Source: Metasolibacillus meyeri
Lineage (GTDB): Bacteria > Bacillota > Bacilli > Bacillales_A > Planococcaceae
Length of the DNA stretch: 41,043 bases
Assembly (NCBI RefSeq): GCF_003049505.1
Contig: NZ_PYWN01000084.1
Location: 1-41,043 of the forward strand
Direction of reading: 5' to 3'
The notes beneath the pieces were generated by a model, which was given only the letters and a program-made list of their open reading frames with translations, made no database searches and was not told the DNA's origin. Below are positions 17,235-26,418 of the stretch, piece after piece. A program made the position numbers and the translations under genes. Position 1 is the stretch's first letter. Each line of letters starts with the position of its first letter.

Positions 17235-17262
17235 AAAGTTAACATCTTAGAGGAGGCTCCTT

Positions 17263-18639
17263 ATGTTTCGAACAGAAGCAAAAACCATTCCCGTGTTTTG
17301 GGAAGCGATTATCATCGTTTTAGCGATTGTCGGCATTATGAGTGCCAGCATAATTAAATTTGATGCACCACCACATATGCCTATTCTTATCATTATCACT
17401 TTACTAATTATCTATGGCTTACTAAAGAAAGTTTCATTTCAACATCTTCAACAAGGAATGGTAAATGGTGCACAGTCAGGCATTGCGGCTGTTTTTATTT
17501 TCTTTTTCATTGGCATACTGATTAGCAGTTGGATTATCAGTGGCACAATACCAACCTTAATTTACTATGGCTTTTCTATAGTAACACCTAACTTTTTCTT
17601 TGCGATTGTCTTTATAATTACATGTATAATTGGTATTACAATTGGCAGTTCATTAACGACTGTTGCTACAGTTGGTGTTGCCTTTATCGGTATGGCGAGT
17701 GCGATGGATTTATCGCTCGCATTAACAGCAGGTGCAATTGTATCTGGGGCATTTTTCGGTGATAAAATGTCACCACTTTCTGATACAACAAATTTAGCAT
17801 CAAGTATCGTTGGTATTGATTTATTTGAGCACATTAAAAATATGGCTTGGACAACTGTTCCAGCGTTTATTATTTCTATCATTGCTTATGCTGCTTTATC
17901 GCCAAAGCATGCAACAGCATCTCTTACAAACATTGAAGCTTTTCAAGCAACACTACTTAGCACAAATTTAGTACACTGGTATGCATTATTACCGCTTGTA
18001 CTACTTGTTATTTTATCTATAAAAAAAGTGCCCGCGTTACTAACATTAGCGATTGGCTCAATATTCGGTATTGCACTAGGTTTTTTACATGACACGCTTT
18101 CAATAACAGCTATTTTGGATAGTTTATTTAATGGGTATGTGTCAAATACAACGAATGAGGATGTCAATGCGCTGCTTAATCGCGGCGGCATTGCAAGCAT
18201 GTTTTTCACTATCACATTAGTGCTACTAGCGCTTAGCATGGGCGGCCTATTATTTACATTAGGCATTATCCAAAGCATTTTTGCTAAAATTGAATCCTCT
18301 TTAACGACAGCACGCTCTGTTATTACAGGCACTGCAATTTCAGCCATCAGTGTAAACACATTAATTGGTGAACAATATTTAGCTATTTTACTAACAGGGG
18401 AAACTTTCCGAGAGCAGTATAAAAAAGTTGGGCTTGCGCCTAAAAACTTAGCCCGTGCAATCGAAGATTCAGGAACAGTTGTCAACCCTCTTGTTCCTTG
18501 GAGCGTCTGCGGTATTTTTATTACAAATATACTTGGTGTCTCTACAATAGACTACTTTCCATTTGCCTTCTTCTGCTTACTTGGCCCTATTTTAACGGTT
18601 CTTTTCGCCTGGAGCGGTAAAACATTGTCGAAAATTTAA
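17263..18639 (+). CDS. nhaC: NhaC-family Na+/H+ antiporter
   Basis: A 458-residue integral membrane protein with about 11-12 hydrophobic helices. Family blocks are visible: GMVNGAQSGIAAVFIFFFIG, TIGSSLTTVATVGVAFIGM, the GAIVSGAFFGDKMSPLSDTTNL block typical of NhaC and MleN proteins, and EDSGTVVNPLVPWSVCG. NhaC proteins exchange sodium for protons; close relatives such as MleN swap malate and sodium for lactate and protons, and the two cannot be told apart by eye. The start is well supported by AGAGGAGGCTCCTT. The gene is monocistronic, behind a palindrome that may regulate it, and is followed by a strong terminator. Confidence 0.9.
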   Translation: MFRTEAKTIPVFWEAIIIVLAIVGIMSASIIKFDAPPHMPILIIITLLIIYGLLKKVSFQHLQQGMVNGAQSGIAAVFIFFFIGILISSWIISGTIPTLIYYGFSIVTPNFFFAIVFIITCIIGITIGSSLTTVATVGVAFIGMASAMDLSLALTAGAIVSGAFFGDKMSPLSDTTNLASSIVGIDLFEHIKNMAWTTVPAFIISIIAYAALSPKHATASLTNIEAFQATLLSTNLVHWYALLPLVLLVILSIKKVPALLTLAIGSIFGIALGFLHDTLSITAILDSLFNGYVSNTTNEDVNALLNRGGIASMFFTITLVLLALSMGGLLFTLGIIQSIFAKIESSLTTARSVITGTAISAISVNTLIGEQYLAILLTGETFREQYKKVGLAPKNLARAIEDSGTVVNPLVPWSVCGIFITNILGVSTIDYFPFAFFCLLGPILTVLFAWSGKTLSKI

Positions 18640-18640
18640 T

Positions 18641-18679
18641 AAAAGCTATCTAATTCACAATCGAATTAGATAGCTTTTT
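18641..18679. terminator. Bidirectional terminator between NhaC and AraC genes
   Basis: AAAAGCTATCTAATTC (18641-18656) pairs with GAATTAGATAGCTTTTT (18663-18679), with T-runs on both strands; the two flanking genes converge on it. Confidence 0.85.
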
Positions 18680-18685
18680 CTCTAT

Positions 18686-19537
18686 TTATCTTCTAGATAT
18701 TACAGGAACCCAAAGCTCGCTGTTTGGCACTCTGTCTGGTGCTAATTGATTTTCTATACATGGCAAATCAGCCAGCTCATAGTCAGCTACAGGTAGCCAT
18801 TCTGTATAAAGGCGCTGCCATGCCTCTGAAATATTTGGAAAGACAGCCCATGTGCTTTTAGGTAGCATGATTTTCTCCATATCTGCTGGTAGTTCTCTTG
18901 TATAGCGACAGCCCATCAAATATTCAAAATCTTCATCTGTAATAGCTGCCTGTTTACCTACCACTCCTAAAATGCCTTCCATTTTGCATTGTGGTTGCTC
19001 CCATGACATATTAATTAATCGTTGTAGCAAGCCATTTTCTGTTGCCTCCGCCCACAACCTCGGAATGACTTGAAAAGCATCCTTCGTTGTCACCTTTTGC
19101 TTAACACCTACAATTTCAATTTCGAAATCTAATTCTTCAATTCTGTAATCCATTTCCACAGCTCCTTTAATTGAAATTTGAAAGGAGAGCCTCGGAATAG
19201 CTTTTAATTCAATTCCCTTGTTACGTGCTACTGTTGGATTCACTCCATGAAGGGTCTTGAATGCACGACTGAAAGCATCTGGAGAATCATATCCATATTT
19301 TAAGGCAAGGTCCAAAATTCGAACATTCGCATTATTTTGAAGCTCAAATGCCGCAAGTGAAAGACGTCTTCGCCTAATGTATTCTGACATGGTCACCCCC
19401 GTCATAGATGAAAACATTCTTGGGAAATGATACTCAGGACAGCAAGCCAGCCTTGCCACCTCTTTAAAATCGATCTCATTCGATAAATTTTGTTCGATAT
19501 AATCCATTGCTCTATTAATTCTCTCTAGCCAATCCAT
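18686..19537 (-). CDS. AraC-family regulator with GyrI-like effector domain
   Basis: A 283-residue transcription factor. The N-terminal DNA-binding domain has two helix-turn-helix motifs (about 1-105; ARLACCPEYHFPRMFSSMTG and LDLALKYGYDSPDAFSRAFK, then NPTVARNKG). The C-terminal half (about 120-283) is a GyrI-like/AraC effector-binding domain (VVGKQAAI, LPKSTWAVFPNISEAWQRLY). This order is that of the Rob/SoxS-like regulators that sense small toxic or redox-active compounds. The start is supported by AAGGAG. It is a paralogue of the regulator at 36010, with a shared ARNKG/AKNKI linker and IKG motif. Its target is not evident; it converges on the antiporter gene. Confidence 0.9.
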   Translation of the reverse strand: MDWLERINRAMDYIEQNLSNEIDFKEVARLACCPEYHFPRMFSSMTGVTMSEYIRRRRLSLAAFELQNNANVRILDLALKYGYDSPDAFSRAFKTLHGVNPTVARNKGIELKAIPRLSFQISIKGAVEMDYRIEELDFEIEIVGVKQKVTTKDAFQVIPRLWAEATENGLLQRLINMSWEQPQCKMEGILGVVGKQAAITDEDFEYLMGCRYTRELPADMEKIMLPKSTWAVFPNISEAWQRLYTEWLPVADYELADLPCIENQLAPDRVPNSELWVPVISRR

Positions 19538-19598
19538 AAATTCTCCTTTCCATCACTACTATAGTAGGAGATGCGTTTTTCTATCCGACATTTTATGC

Positions 19599-19820
19599 TC
19601 AATAAATGTCGGGTGTTATGTAAGCACTGACCACTGTTAATAACAGTGCAATATCAAGATGCTGCACCTTCAATAATGTCACAAGCGCTAAAAAATCAGA
19701 CACCTTTGAAGTTTTCTTTAATTGCTCGTCATGATGAATTTCTGCCCAATACACGTTTTCTTTTTTATAGATAAAGATTTTCAGTTTCTGTTCCCCTGAT
19801 AATTCCACAATTTTCTCCAT
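19599..19820 (-). CDS. Hypothetical 73-residue protein
   Basis: A small mostly soluble protein: MEKIVELSGEQKLKIFIYKK, a YWAEIHHDEQLKKTSKVSDF middle and a hydrophobic C-terminal stretch (LALVTLLKVQHLDIALLLTV). AAAAGGGG lies a few bases upstream of the ATG at 19820; a GTG at 19823 is also possible. It begins only 13 bases after the NUDIX gene stop on the same strand and is likely co-transcribed with it. I do not recognise the family. Confidence 0.55.
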   Translation of the reverse strand: MEKIVELSGEQKLKIFIYKKENVYWAEIHHDEQLKKTSKVSDFLALVTLLKVQHLDIALLLTVVSAYITPDIY

Positions 19821-19833
19821 CACCCCTTTTCAC

Positions 19834-20226
19834 TTAGTACCACTTCACCTGCTCTTCATGGTAGAATCCTTCTGCAAAATCAAGCTGTCGCAAATTATCT
19901 TTATGTACCCAAAATACGTCACCTTCATCTGTTTCTTTTAGCAATTCTCCACTAAAATCACATGTTCGATAATTAAAAACAAAATACCGTTCATCTTTTT
20001 CCTCATTATACCAATTAATAACACCACAAGGCTCTAAATTAGCAACCGTTAAGCCCGTTTCCTCCTTGACCTCTCTTATCGTTGATTCAACTAAGCTTTC
20101 TCCATCCTCTATATGTCCACCTGGAAATGTAATACCTTTCCATGATTTAATTCTATTTTGCACAAGCACTTTGTTATTTTCTTGATCATAAACCATACAC
20201 ATATTCGTTAATATAATCTTTGACAT
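19834..20226 (-). CDS. NUDIX hydrolase, MutT-like (8-oxo-dGTP diphosphatase type)
   Basis: A 130-residue single-domain hydrolase. The complete NUDIX box GX5EX7REVKEETGL is present (residues about 36-58, beginning GGHIEDGE), which binds metal and the diphosphate. It opens with ILTNMCMVYDQENNKVLVQN and has WKGITFPGG before the box, typical of MutT-like enzymes acting on nucleoside triphosphates or related diphosphates. The exact substrate is not readable. It is preceded by AAAGGTGG and followed by the small hypothetical at 19599. Confidence 0.9.
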   Translation of the reverse strand: MSKIILTNMCMVYDQENNKVLVQNRIKSWKGITFPGGHIEDGESLVESTIREVKEETGLTVANLEPCGVINWYNEEKDERYFVFNYRTCDFSGELLKETDEGDVFWVHKDNLRQLDFAEGFYHEEQVKWY

Positions 20227-20517
20227 AGCTGAGCGCCACCTTTCTTGTATAAAGATACCATATAATTATAGGCGTGTTGATTAGCCTTTATTTAACAGAG
20301 ATTAGCATAGTTGATTTTCTTATAAAAATAATTAAATCTTATCCCCATAATTCTAGCTACAAACTTTACAAAAAGGAACGTTTGTTCTGTATTTATATTA
20401 ATAGAAAATCTGAACTATTTCTTCCATACCTTTCGCACCATTTTACAAGAATTTACTAGAAATTATTATTCATCATTAGAGTGATTTTGTATAATCGAAC
20501 ATAAAGAGGTGAGAATA

Positions 20518-20925
20518 TTGCGAATTTACGCGAAAGTAAAGTCGATTGGAAAACGGAAACCTGTGTTGGAGCTACAGCCCTTTGATATAACATCAGCAGA
20601 AACATTACACGAATTAATTACGCAAATTGTAAAGCACAATGTCAAATCCTTTAATACGGAAAAGCCGTTTTCCACCTATTTATTAGAAGAGGATATTGAA
20701 GCAGCCTATGAGCAAGGGAAAGTTGGCTTTAATCATAAATACAATGATGCAAAGCAATCTGAACAAGCTGCTATCGCTGAGGCATTATTGGCATTTGAGG
20801 ACGGTATTTATAAAGTACTTCATGGTGAGAGGGAGTTAACAAAATTAGACGAACCATTACATTTGCAGGCAGATGATATATTCACCTTTATTAAATTAAC
20901 TATGTTATCGGGACGTCTATATTGA
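20518..20925 (+). CDS. Uncharacterised partner protein of the DUF4132 giant
   Basis: A 135-residue soluble protein starting MRIYAKVKSIGKRKPVLELQ, with a helix-rich middle (TLHELITQIVKHNVKSFN, AAIAEALLAFEDGIYKVL) and a C-terminal LHLQADDIFTFIKLTMLSGR. I prefer the TTG at 20518 because AAAGAGGTG lies six bases upstream; a GTG at 20509 would fall inside that site. I recall similar small proteins beside DUF5724/DUF4132 genes in other Bacillales, so the pair is probably functional, but no domain name or activity can be given. The giant gene begins about 70 bases further on, in the same direction. Confidence 0.7.
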   Translation: MRIYAKVKSIGKRKPVLELQPFDITSAETLHELITQIVKHNVKSFNTEKPFSTYLLEEDIEAAYEQGKVGFNHKYNDAKQSEQAAIAEALLAFEDGIYKVLHGERELTKLDEPLHLQADDIFTFIKLTMLSGRLY

Positions 20926-20993
20926 TTAGACGGGTATTACAGGTGTTCAAAAAAATATGGCTGCCCTCAAATAAAGAGACAGGAGATAACCGT

Positions 20994-23900
20994 ATGAAAC
21001 AACAACTAGTTGAATTTCTGCAAGCAATGGAACTACAAGCAAAAAAAGAAGGCTATGAATATCAATATGAGTATGAAGAGAAATTCCAAAATATAATTGC
21101 AGAGCATAAGCTCACTACAGTTGATCAATTATTTGATCGTGGACTTTTAGAGGCGTTAACAGAGCTCTATGATAAGGGTTTTGCTGAGGAATTAAAAATT
21201 TATTGCAATAAACAAGTATCGCACTCCTTTCAACAAGGAATTTATCGTCGGTCTATACATAGCGATTCCTTAAAGGAGCATTCAAACCGTATTCTGTCAC
21301 TTATTGCTGCTGGCTCTTTAAATAAAGAAGCCGCTGTAATTGAGATTTTACGTAATTATCAGCCTAGCTATTATCGTGGGATTGTGGACTTTTACGTCAA
21401 CCAAAAGGATACACCGGTTGCTTCACAAAGCTTTATAGAAGCAAAATTTGCCCATTTATTAACAATAGATGATACAGAAGCTGTGCATTATGTAAACGAG
21501 GCAATTTTCGGTGAAAACAATGTTGCGATTTTAACACATCAATTAATTCGTAGTATTGTCAGTAGCAATAATAGGAAAATAATCGCATGGCTCGGACAGC
21601 TACTACTTGCTGCACAACGTCAGGAAGGGACTCGACAGGTCATATTAGAAAATGCCGATAGAGGCACACCAGAAACACTTATTTATTTTATGAAGCTAAT
21701 AAAAGAGAACGATTTATTGCGCTTTTCCTCTGTTCAACGTGCAGTCGAGACATGGGTAGGTTTGCAATATTATGTAGATGACAAAAAGGTGATACAAAAG
21801 CTTCTAGATATCGCCTATGACATACTTGCTAACGATGCTGATGTTAAACCACTTATTTATTCAGAGGATGCTATCGCCAACTACGCCGCACTTTGGGCAA
21901 CTGCAACGCTTAATGTGAACGATATACAGCCTGTTTTACAGCAGCTATTACAAGGCAAGAAGCATCAAATATTAACAGCTCTTTGCTTCGCCCAAACAAC
22001 AAATCTTGAAGTCTATTTACGTTATCAAATTTTAGATGTCATTATGGAGCAGGATGATTTAGATGTTTTAACACTTGCTATGCAGGATATTTTCCCATAT
22101 TACACACAATCGAAATATCATTTTTACGATAGAGAGTTAGATTCAAATTATTTTGAGCATTACCCGAAAGCGTTAATCCCACGCCTTGAGCAAATCGCTG
22201 AGTTGATGAAAAAACAAGAACATACAGTGCAAGGCAAACCATTCCCATGGGTAAATTATACGTTAACAAAAGAATATATTAGTAACGGCACAATGCTTCT
22301 GGCAGTTGCTTGGAACGACCATGATTATGTCATGAAAATATATGATAATCGTAAGGCTTTGACATCAAACCAGCGTGAAAATTTATTAGGCTACTTCGTA
22401 GAAAAATTAAAGCTACCTGTTGCTGATGAATTTTTAATCGAATGCTTACAGGAGCGTGGTACCCGTGATTTAGCGCTACAATTCATTACGAAGAAAAAGG
22501 AGCCGTTAGCTGCTGCACAAATTGAAGCAGTTGAACAGCTCTTCTACTTAAAATCAGGTGCAACAAAGCAGGCTATTTTAAAGGTACTTGTAGCACAACC
22601 ATTAGCAATCGACAGTGCCCAGCGTTTAGTGAAAAAGACTAAACAAGACTTACGTTTAGGTGGCTTAGAGCTATTAGTCGAGCTGAAGAAAGTAGGTAGT
22701 GTCAGCACGCAGGAAATAGCTACAATTGCTAATAGCATCGCAAAACCTACTGCGAAGGAGCAGGAATTAATCACAGCATTAGTTGAAGACACAAGCCAAA
22801 AAACATTAGCTGGTGGCTACGGTATCTTTAATCCAAGCTATTCAAAAGATGCTATACCACCGATTAAAATGACGATTAATAATGCCACACATGTGCTTAC
22901 GTCATTCGATATTGAAAAGCTAAAGCTGAAATTGCAGCGTTTATCGGATTTATTTGAGGAATACGCAGCCTTTGAATATAAAGCGCGTGCATGGGACGGT
23001 CAGCCTTATGAAGCCTTGCTTAGCCGTGAACTTCAACCACTTCACGGTACTGAGGGAGAACATATTAAAAACTATCCTCTCGCAGATGTTTGGCTACAAT
23101 GGAAAGAAGATGTACAGCTAACCGCTTTAGATTGTCTAGCAGTTACCCTCTTTGTTAAACAAAGCTATTACGGCAAGGAGCCTTGGGATAAAGGATTAAC
23201 GGATGAAGCAAGGGCAACATTAGCAAAGTGGATTAATTTCGACAATATTAATGACTTCAATTATTGGTTAAATACGCTTGCAAACGGTGGAAAAATACGC
23301 GATATTATCGATTTGCTCTATCGTACTGAATATCGCCATGACGAAGCCTTCGACTATGTATATAGCGCACTGGTTGAGCTTTTCCAAAATCTATCGACAA
23401 TGCCTGAATGGTTTGAACGCGTTAATTTAGAGTCTGATTGGTCAGCATATAGTTACGAAACCTATCCATTGTATCAAGTATTCTTAAGAGCGTGTCAACG
23501 CTATATTGATACAGATGAACAATTTACACAGCTATTCTCACTTTGTACAGCAATTACAACATTGCATGAGCAGTATAATCGGGAAACTGAGGAAGGTTCC
23601 TTTTACTTACCGATTTTCTATGCAGATGATGAAGTGATTGCACGTGCACATAGTTTAGGACTCGTACCAATCGATGCTTGTTATTTAAAGATGTTCAACC
23701 CACTGAATGATCGCTACTATGCAGCAGACATTTTTGATGTAAAGAAGCGTGAAAAATTGATTGCAAGCTATCCATTTTTAGCAGAAGTATATGAAAAAGG
23801 CGCAGAACGTATTATTGATATTGAATTAAGTCGTGGTGATATGCGAACAGAAGTGAGCCATTTTGCCAACTATTCTTTAAAGCCAATTGTTGGTGTTACT

Positions 23901-25856
23901 TATTTTGCACGAATTATGAATGCCTTGAAAGGTTTGACTTTAGTACGCGGCTATGTTTGGTCAAATGACTATACAAAACGTGAAGTGTTTTCTAGTATGT
24001 TAGAGCATTGCAAGCCAGCCTCTAGCGATACAGTAGAAGAATTAGCTACAGCATTAGAATCTTACTCTATTACAGAAGAAGAATTATTAAATGCGATGAT
24101 GTATACACCTGCTTACATTCCACTTGTTAGTGAATATTTAGGTTGGCAAGGACTAGCAAGTGCCGCATGGTATTTCCGCGCACATACAACGAATACGTTG
24201 AACGATGAAAGTATGAGCCAAATACAGCTATATACAAGCATTACGGCTAATGAGCTACAAGACGGTGCCTTCGCACATGATTGGCTACTTGAATGCTATA
24301 ACGAACTTGGCAAAGCCCGCTTCAATATGCTATATGACAGTGCTAAATACGCCTCTGAAGGTGCAACACATCGCCGTGCGCAAATGTTTGCAGATGCCGC
24401 ATTAGGTCATATAAAGCTTAAGCCTTTAATAGATGAAGTTGCTGATAAGCGCAATAAAGATAAACTACGTTGTATCGGTCTTGTGCCATTAAGTAAAAAA
24501 AATCCGCTTAAAGATGCCTATAAACGTTATCAGTTTATACAAACATTTTTAAAGGAAAGCAAGCAATTCGGTGCTCAGCGTCGAGAAAGTGAAGGCTTAG
24601 CTTGCCGCATTGCCATTGAAAATTTAGCACGCAATTTAGGCGATGATGTTACACGCTTTGCATGGCGCATGGAAATTTTCGAACTAGATGCAATCAAAAA
24701 CTATTTCGAGCCAATCGAAGTAGATGATATTACGCTATATTTACAGGCTGACGAAAAAGGCATTGTCGATTTTGTTGTGAAGAAGGCTGACAAGCAATTA
24801 AAATCTGTACCTGCTCGCTTGAAAAAGAATAAAATCATTCAAGAAATGACCGATGTCCGCAAGCAATTACGTGAGCAACAAAGTAGATCACGTCGAGCGT
24901 TTGAAGAAGCAATGGAAAAAGGAACAACCTTCACTTTTGGTGAAATAAAGGGCTTACTCGAGCACCCTGTTTTAGCACCAATGCTTGCAAAGCTTTATAT
25001 CGTCAGTGATTCTACAATTGGCTTAATTAAGGATTTAGAGCTAGCAGATGATGCAGAGGCTCGCATTGCACATCCATATGATTTGTATGCATCCCAAAAA
25101 TGGGCTACTATTCAGCATGAAGTATTTGCCAACGAAATCATTCAGCCATTTAAGCAAATCTTCCGTGAGCTCTATGTGGTCAATGTCGATGAACAAGACA
25201 AAAAAGTATCGTCACGCTATGCAGGGCATCAAATTCAACCACAAAAAACATTAGCAATGTTAAAAACACGTGGCTGGACAGCGAGCTATGATGAAGGCTT
25301 GCGCAAAATTTATTATGACCAAGATATTATCGTAACAATTTATGCGATGGCGGATTGGTTCTCACCAGCAGATATTGAAGCGCCAACAATTGAATATGTA
25401 GCGTTTTATAATCGTCGTACAGGTAAATCTATCTTGCTGCAAGATGTACCACCATTAATTTTCTCTGAGGCAATGCGCGATGTTGATTTAGTCGTAAGCG
25501 TTGCACATGTTGGTGGCGTAGACCCAGAGGCAAGCTTCTCAACAATCGAAACACGCGCAGCAATTGTTCGTGAACTAGTACAAATGCTGAAGCTGCCAAA
25601 GGTCTCCGTTGAAAAGCAGCATGTTCTTATTGAAGGTTCACTAGCACGCTACAGTGTTCATTTAGGCAGTGGTACTGTGCACAAGGTTGGCGGTGCGATG
25701 ATGCCAATTTTGGCCATTCAATCCCAGCATCGTGGACGCATCTTCCTACCCTTTGCCGATGAAGACCCACGTACAGCAGAAATCATGTCAAAAATTGTAC
25801 TGCTGAGTGAGGACAATAAAATTAAAGACCCTTCTATTTTGCAATGGCTTAAATAA
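20994..25856 (+). CDS. DUF5724/DUF4132-family giant protein
   Basis: A 1620-residue cytoplasmic protein without signal peptide or membrane helices. The first 700 residues are helical and look like HEAT-type repeats (for example TRQVILENADRGTPETLIYF). The region about 1290-1350 (KQLKSVPARLKKNKIIQEMTDVRKQL, then EEAMEKGTTFTFGEIKGLLEHPVLAPML) matches the DUF4132 family that includes E. coli YehI/MolR. The end (YSVHLGSGTVHKVGG, GRIFLPFADEDPRTAEIMSKI and LLSEDNKIKDPSIL) matches the conserved C-terminal module. No catalytic motif is known. The ATG at 20994 is preferred over a TTG at 20922 because ACAGGAGATAACCGT precedes it. The E. coli relative sits with a MoxR AAA+ ATPase and VWA protein; neither is here. 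The partner at 20518 is its only operon mate. Confidence 0.85.
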   Translation: MKQQLVEFLQAMELQAKKEGYEYQYEYEEKFQNIIAEHKLTTVDQLFDRGLLEALTELYDKGFAEELKIYCNKQVSHSFQQGIYRRSIHSDSLKEHSNRILSLIAAGSLNKEAAVIEILRNYQPSYYRGIVDFYVNQKDTPVASQSFIEAKFAHLLTIDDTEAVHYVNEAIFGENNVAILTHQLIRSIVSSNNRKIIAWLGQLLLAAQRQEGTRQVILENADRGTPETLIYFMKLIKENDLLRFSSVQRAVETWVGLQYYVDDKKVIQKLLDIAYDILANDADVKPLIYSEDAIANYAALWATATLNVNDIQPVLQQLLQGKKHQILTALCFAQTTNLEVYLRYQILDVIMEQDDLDVLTLAMQDIFPYYTQSKYHFYDRELDSNYFEHYPKALIPRLEQIAELMKKQEHTVQGKPFPWVNYTLTKEYISNGTMLLAVAWNDHDYVMKIYDNRKALTSNQRENLLGYFVEKLKLPVADEFLIECLQERGTRDLALQFITKKKEPLAAAQIEAVEQLFYLKSGATKQAILKVLVAQPLAIDSAQRLVKKTKQDLRLGGLELLVELKKVGSVSTQEIATIANSIAKPTAKEQELITALVEDTSQKTLAGGYGIFNPSYSKDAIPPIKMTINNATHVLTSFDIEKLKLKLQRLSDLFEEYAAFEYKARAWDGQPYEALLSRELQPLHGTEGEHIKNYPLADVWLQWKEDVQLTALDCLAVTLFVKQSYYGKEPWDKGLTDEARATLAKWINFDNINDFNYWLNTLANGGKIRDIIDLLYRTEYRHDEAFDYVYSALVELFQNLSTMPEWFERVNLESDWSAYSYETYPLYQVFLRACQRYIDTDEQFTQLFSLCTAITTLHEQYNRETEEGSFYLPIFYADDEVIARAHSLGLVPIDACYLKMFNPLNDRYYAADIFDVKKREKLIASYPFLAEVYEKGAERIIDIELSRGDMRTEVSHFANYSLKPIVGVTYFARIMNALKGLTLVRGYVWSNDYTKREVFSSMLEHCKPASSDTVEELATALESYSITEEELLNAMMYTPAYIPLVSEYLGWQGLASAAWYFRAHTTNTLNDESMSQIQLYTSITANELQDGAFAHDWLLECYNELGKARFNMLYDSAKYASEGATHRRAQMFADAALGHIKLKPLIDEVADKRNKDKLRCIGLVPLSKKNPLKDAYKRYQFIQTFLKESKQFGAQRRESEGLACRIAIENLARNLGDDVTRFAWRMEIFELDAIKNYFEPIEVDDITLYLQADEKGIVDFVVKKADKQLKSVPARLKKNKIIQEMTDVRKQLREQQSRSRRAFEEAMEKGTTFTFGEIKGLLEHPVLAPMLAKLYIVSDSTIGLIKDLELADDAEARIAHPYDLYASQKWATIQHEVFANEIIQPFKQIFRELYVVNVDEQDKKVSSRYAGHQIQPQKTLAMLKTRGWTASYDEGLRKIYYDQDIIVTIYAMADWFSPADIEAPTIEYVAFYNRRTGKSILLQDVPPLIFSEAMRDVDLVVSVAHVGGVDPEASFSTIETRAAIVRELVQMLKLPKVSVEKQHVLIEGSLARYSVHLGSGTVHKVGGAMMPILAIQSQHRGRIFLPFADEDPRTAEIMSKIVLLSEDNKIKDPSILQWLK

Positions 25857-25861
25857 AGAAA

Positions 25862-25906
25862 GAGGGCATTTGAAAAGAGAATACTTTTTCAAATGCTCTT
25901 GTTTTT
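25862..25906 (+). terminator. Intrinsic terminator of the DUF4132 operon
   Basis: GCATTTGAAAAG (25866-25877), loop AGAATA, and CTTTTTCAAATGC (25884-25896), followed by TCTTGTTTTTG. It is followed at once by a 21-bp repeat array. Confidence 0.85.
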
Positions 25907-25916
25907 GATTTTTGTT

Positions 25917-26022
25917 GAGCGAAAACCGCACTTTGATGAGCGAATTTTGCTATCCGTTGAGCGAAAACCACACTTTGATGAGCGAATTTTGCTATCCGTT
26001 GAGCGAATCATTGTCTTTGAAC
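25917..26022. repeat. Five-unit 21-bp tandem array, core GAGCGAA
   Basis: Five units start at 25917, 25938, 25959, 25980 and 26001, exactly 21 bp apart. Each opens with GAGCGAA. Units 1 and 3 differ by one base, units 2 and 4 are identical, so there is also a 42-bp period. The last unit differs and ends CATTGTCTTTGAAC. Seven codons per unit keep a frame open across the array, but there is no start signal, so I do not call a gene. A second five-unit array lies at 37053-37158. Confidence 0.85.
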
Positions 26023-26059
26023 AGAAATCATCAAAAGTGATTTCACTTTCTAGATTCAT

Positions 26060-26377
26060 TTATTCATTCAGTAAAGGAATAATATTTATAATAGGTTCTT
26101 CATATGGATGAATAGATTTTACCGTTTCTAGTACTTTTTTAATTTTCATCTGGTTACATCGAAATTCCATTTTACACTCCATTCCAAATGAAATCTCCCC
26201 TTTTCCTCCATTATAAGGTGTAGCCGTTTCAAGGGGTCTCCAATATCCCTTTGTTACCGTATAAGATACAACATGGTCGTAATGCCCCACAGTTAAAACT
26301 CCTAGCTGATTCAGCTCATTTCTTATTGGTTCAATGTATTCTTCTGGCAATAGCACTTCTATCTTTACATATTTCAT
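26060..26377 (-). CDS. NIF3/CutA-like small protein
   Basis: A 105-residue soluble protein: VKIEVLLPEEYIEPIRNELNQL, LTVGHYDHVVSYTVTKGYWRP and a C-terminal KIKKVLETVKSIHPYEEPI. The closing HPYEEP motif and the ferredoxin-like strand order are those of the small NIF3-associated (YqfO-insert) and CutA-like family, trimeric proteins sometimes linked to metal ion binding. Length fits the free-standing form. Biochemical role is unknown. It is read towards the 21-bp array and lies 41 bases downstream of the DUF418 gene on the same strand; the two may be co-transcribed. Confidence 0.75.
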   Translation of the reverse strand: MKYVKIEVLLPEEYIEPIRNELNQLGVLTVGHYDHVVSYTVTKGYWRPLETATPYNGGKGEISFGMECKMEFRCNQMKIKKVLETVKSIHPYEEPIINIIPLLNE

Positions 26378-26418
26378 ATTTCATTACCTCTCTACATCAT
26401 TATGTTAAATATTTTACG

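Noticed and set aside
25917-26022. CRISPR array
   Set aside because: Units are 21 bp with no unique spacers of 30 or more bases, no leader and no cas genes.
25893-26111. Open frame through the 21-bp array encoding a repeated ERKPHFD/ERILLSV pattern
   Set aside because: A 21-bp period keeps any frame open. There is no ribosome binding site, the frame begins within a terminator tail, and the second array is interrupted by stops in the comparable region. I treat it as non-coding repeat DNA.
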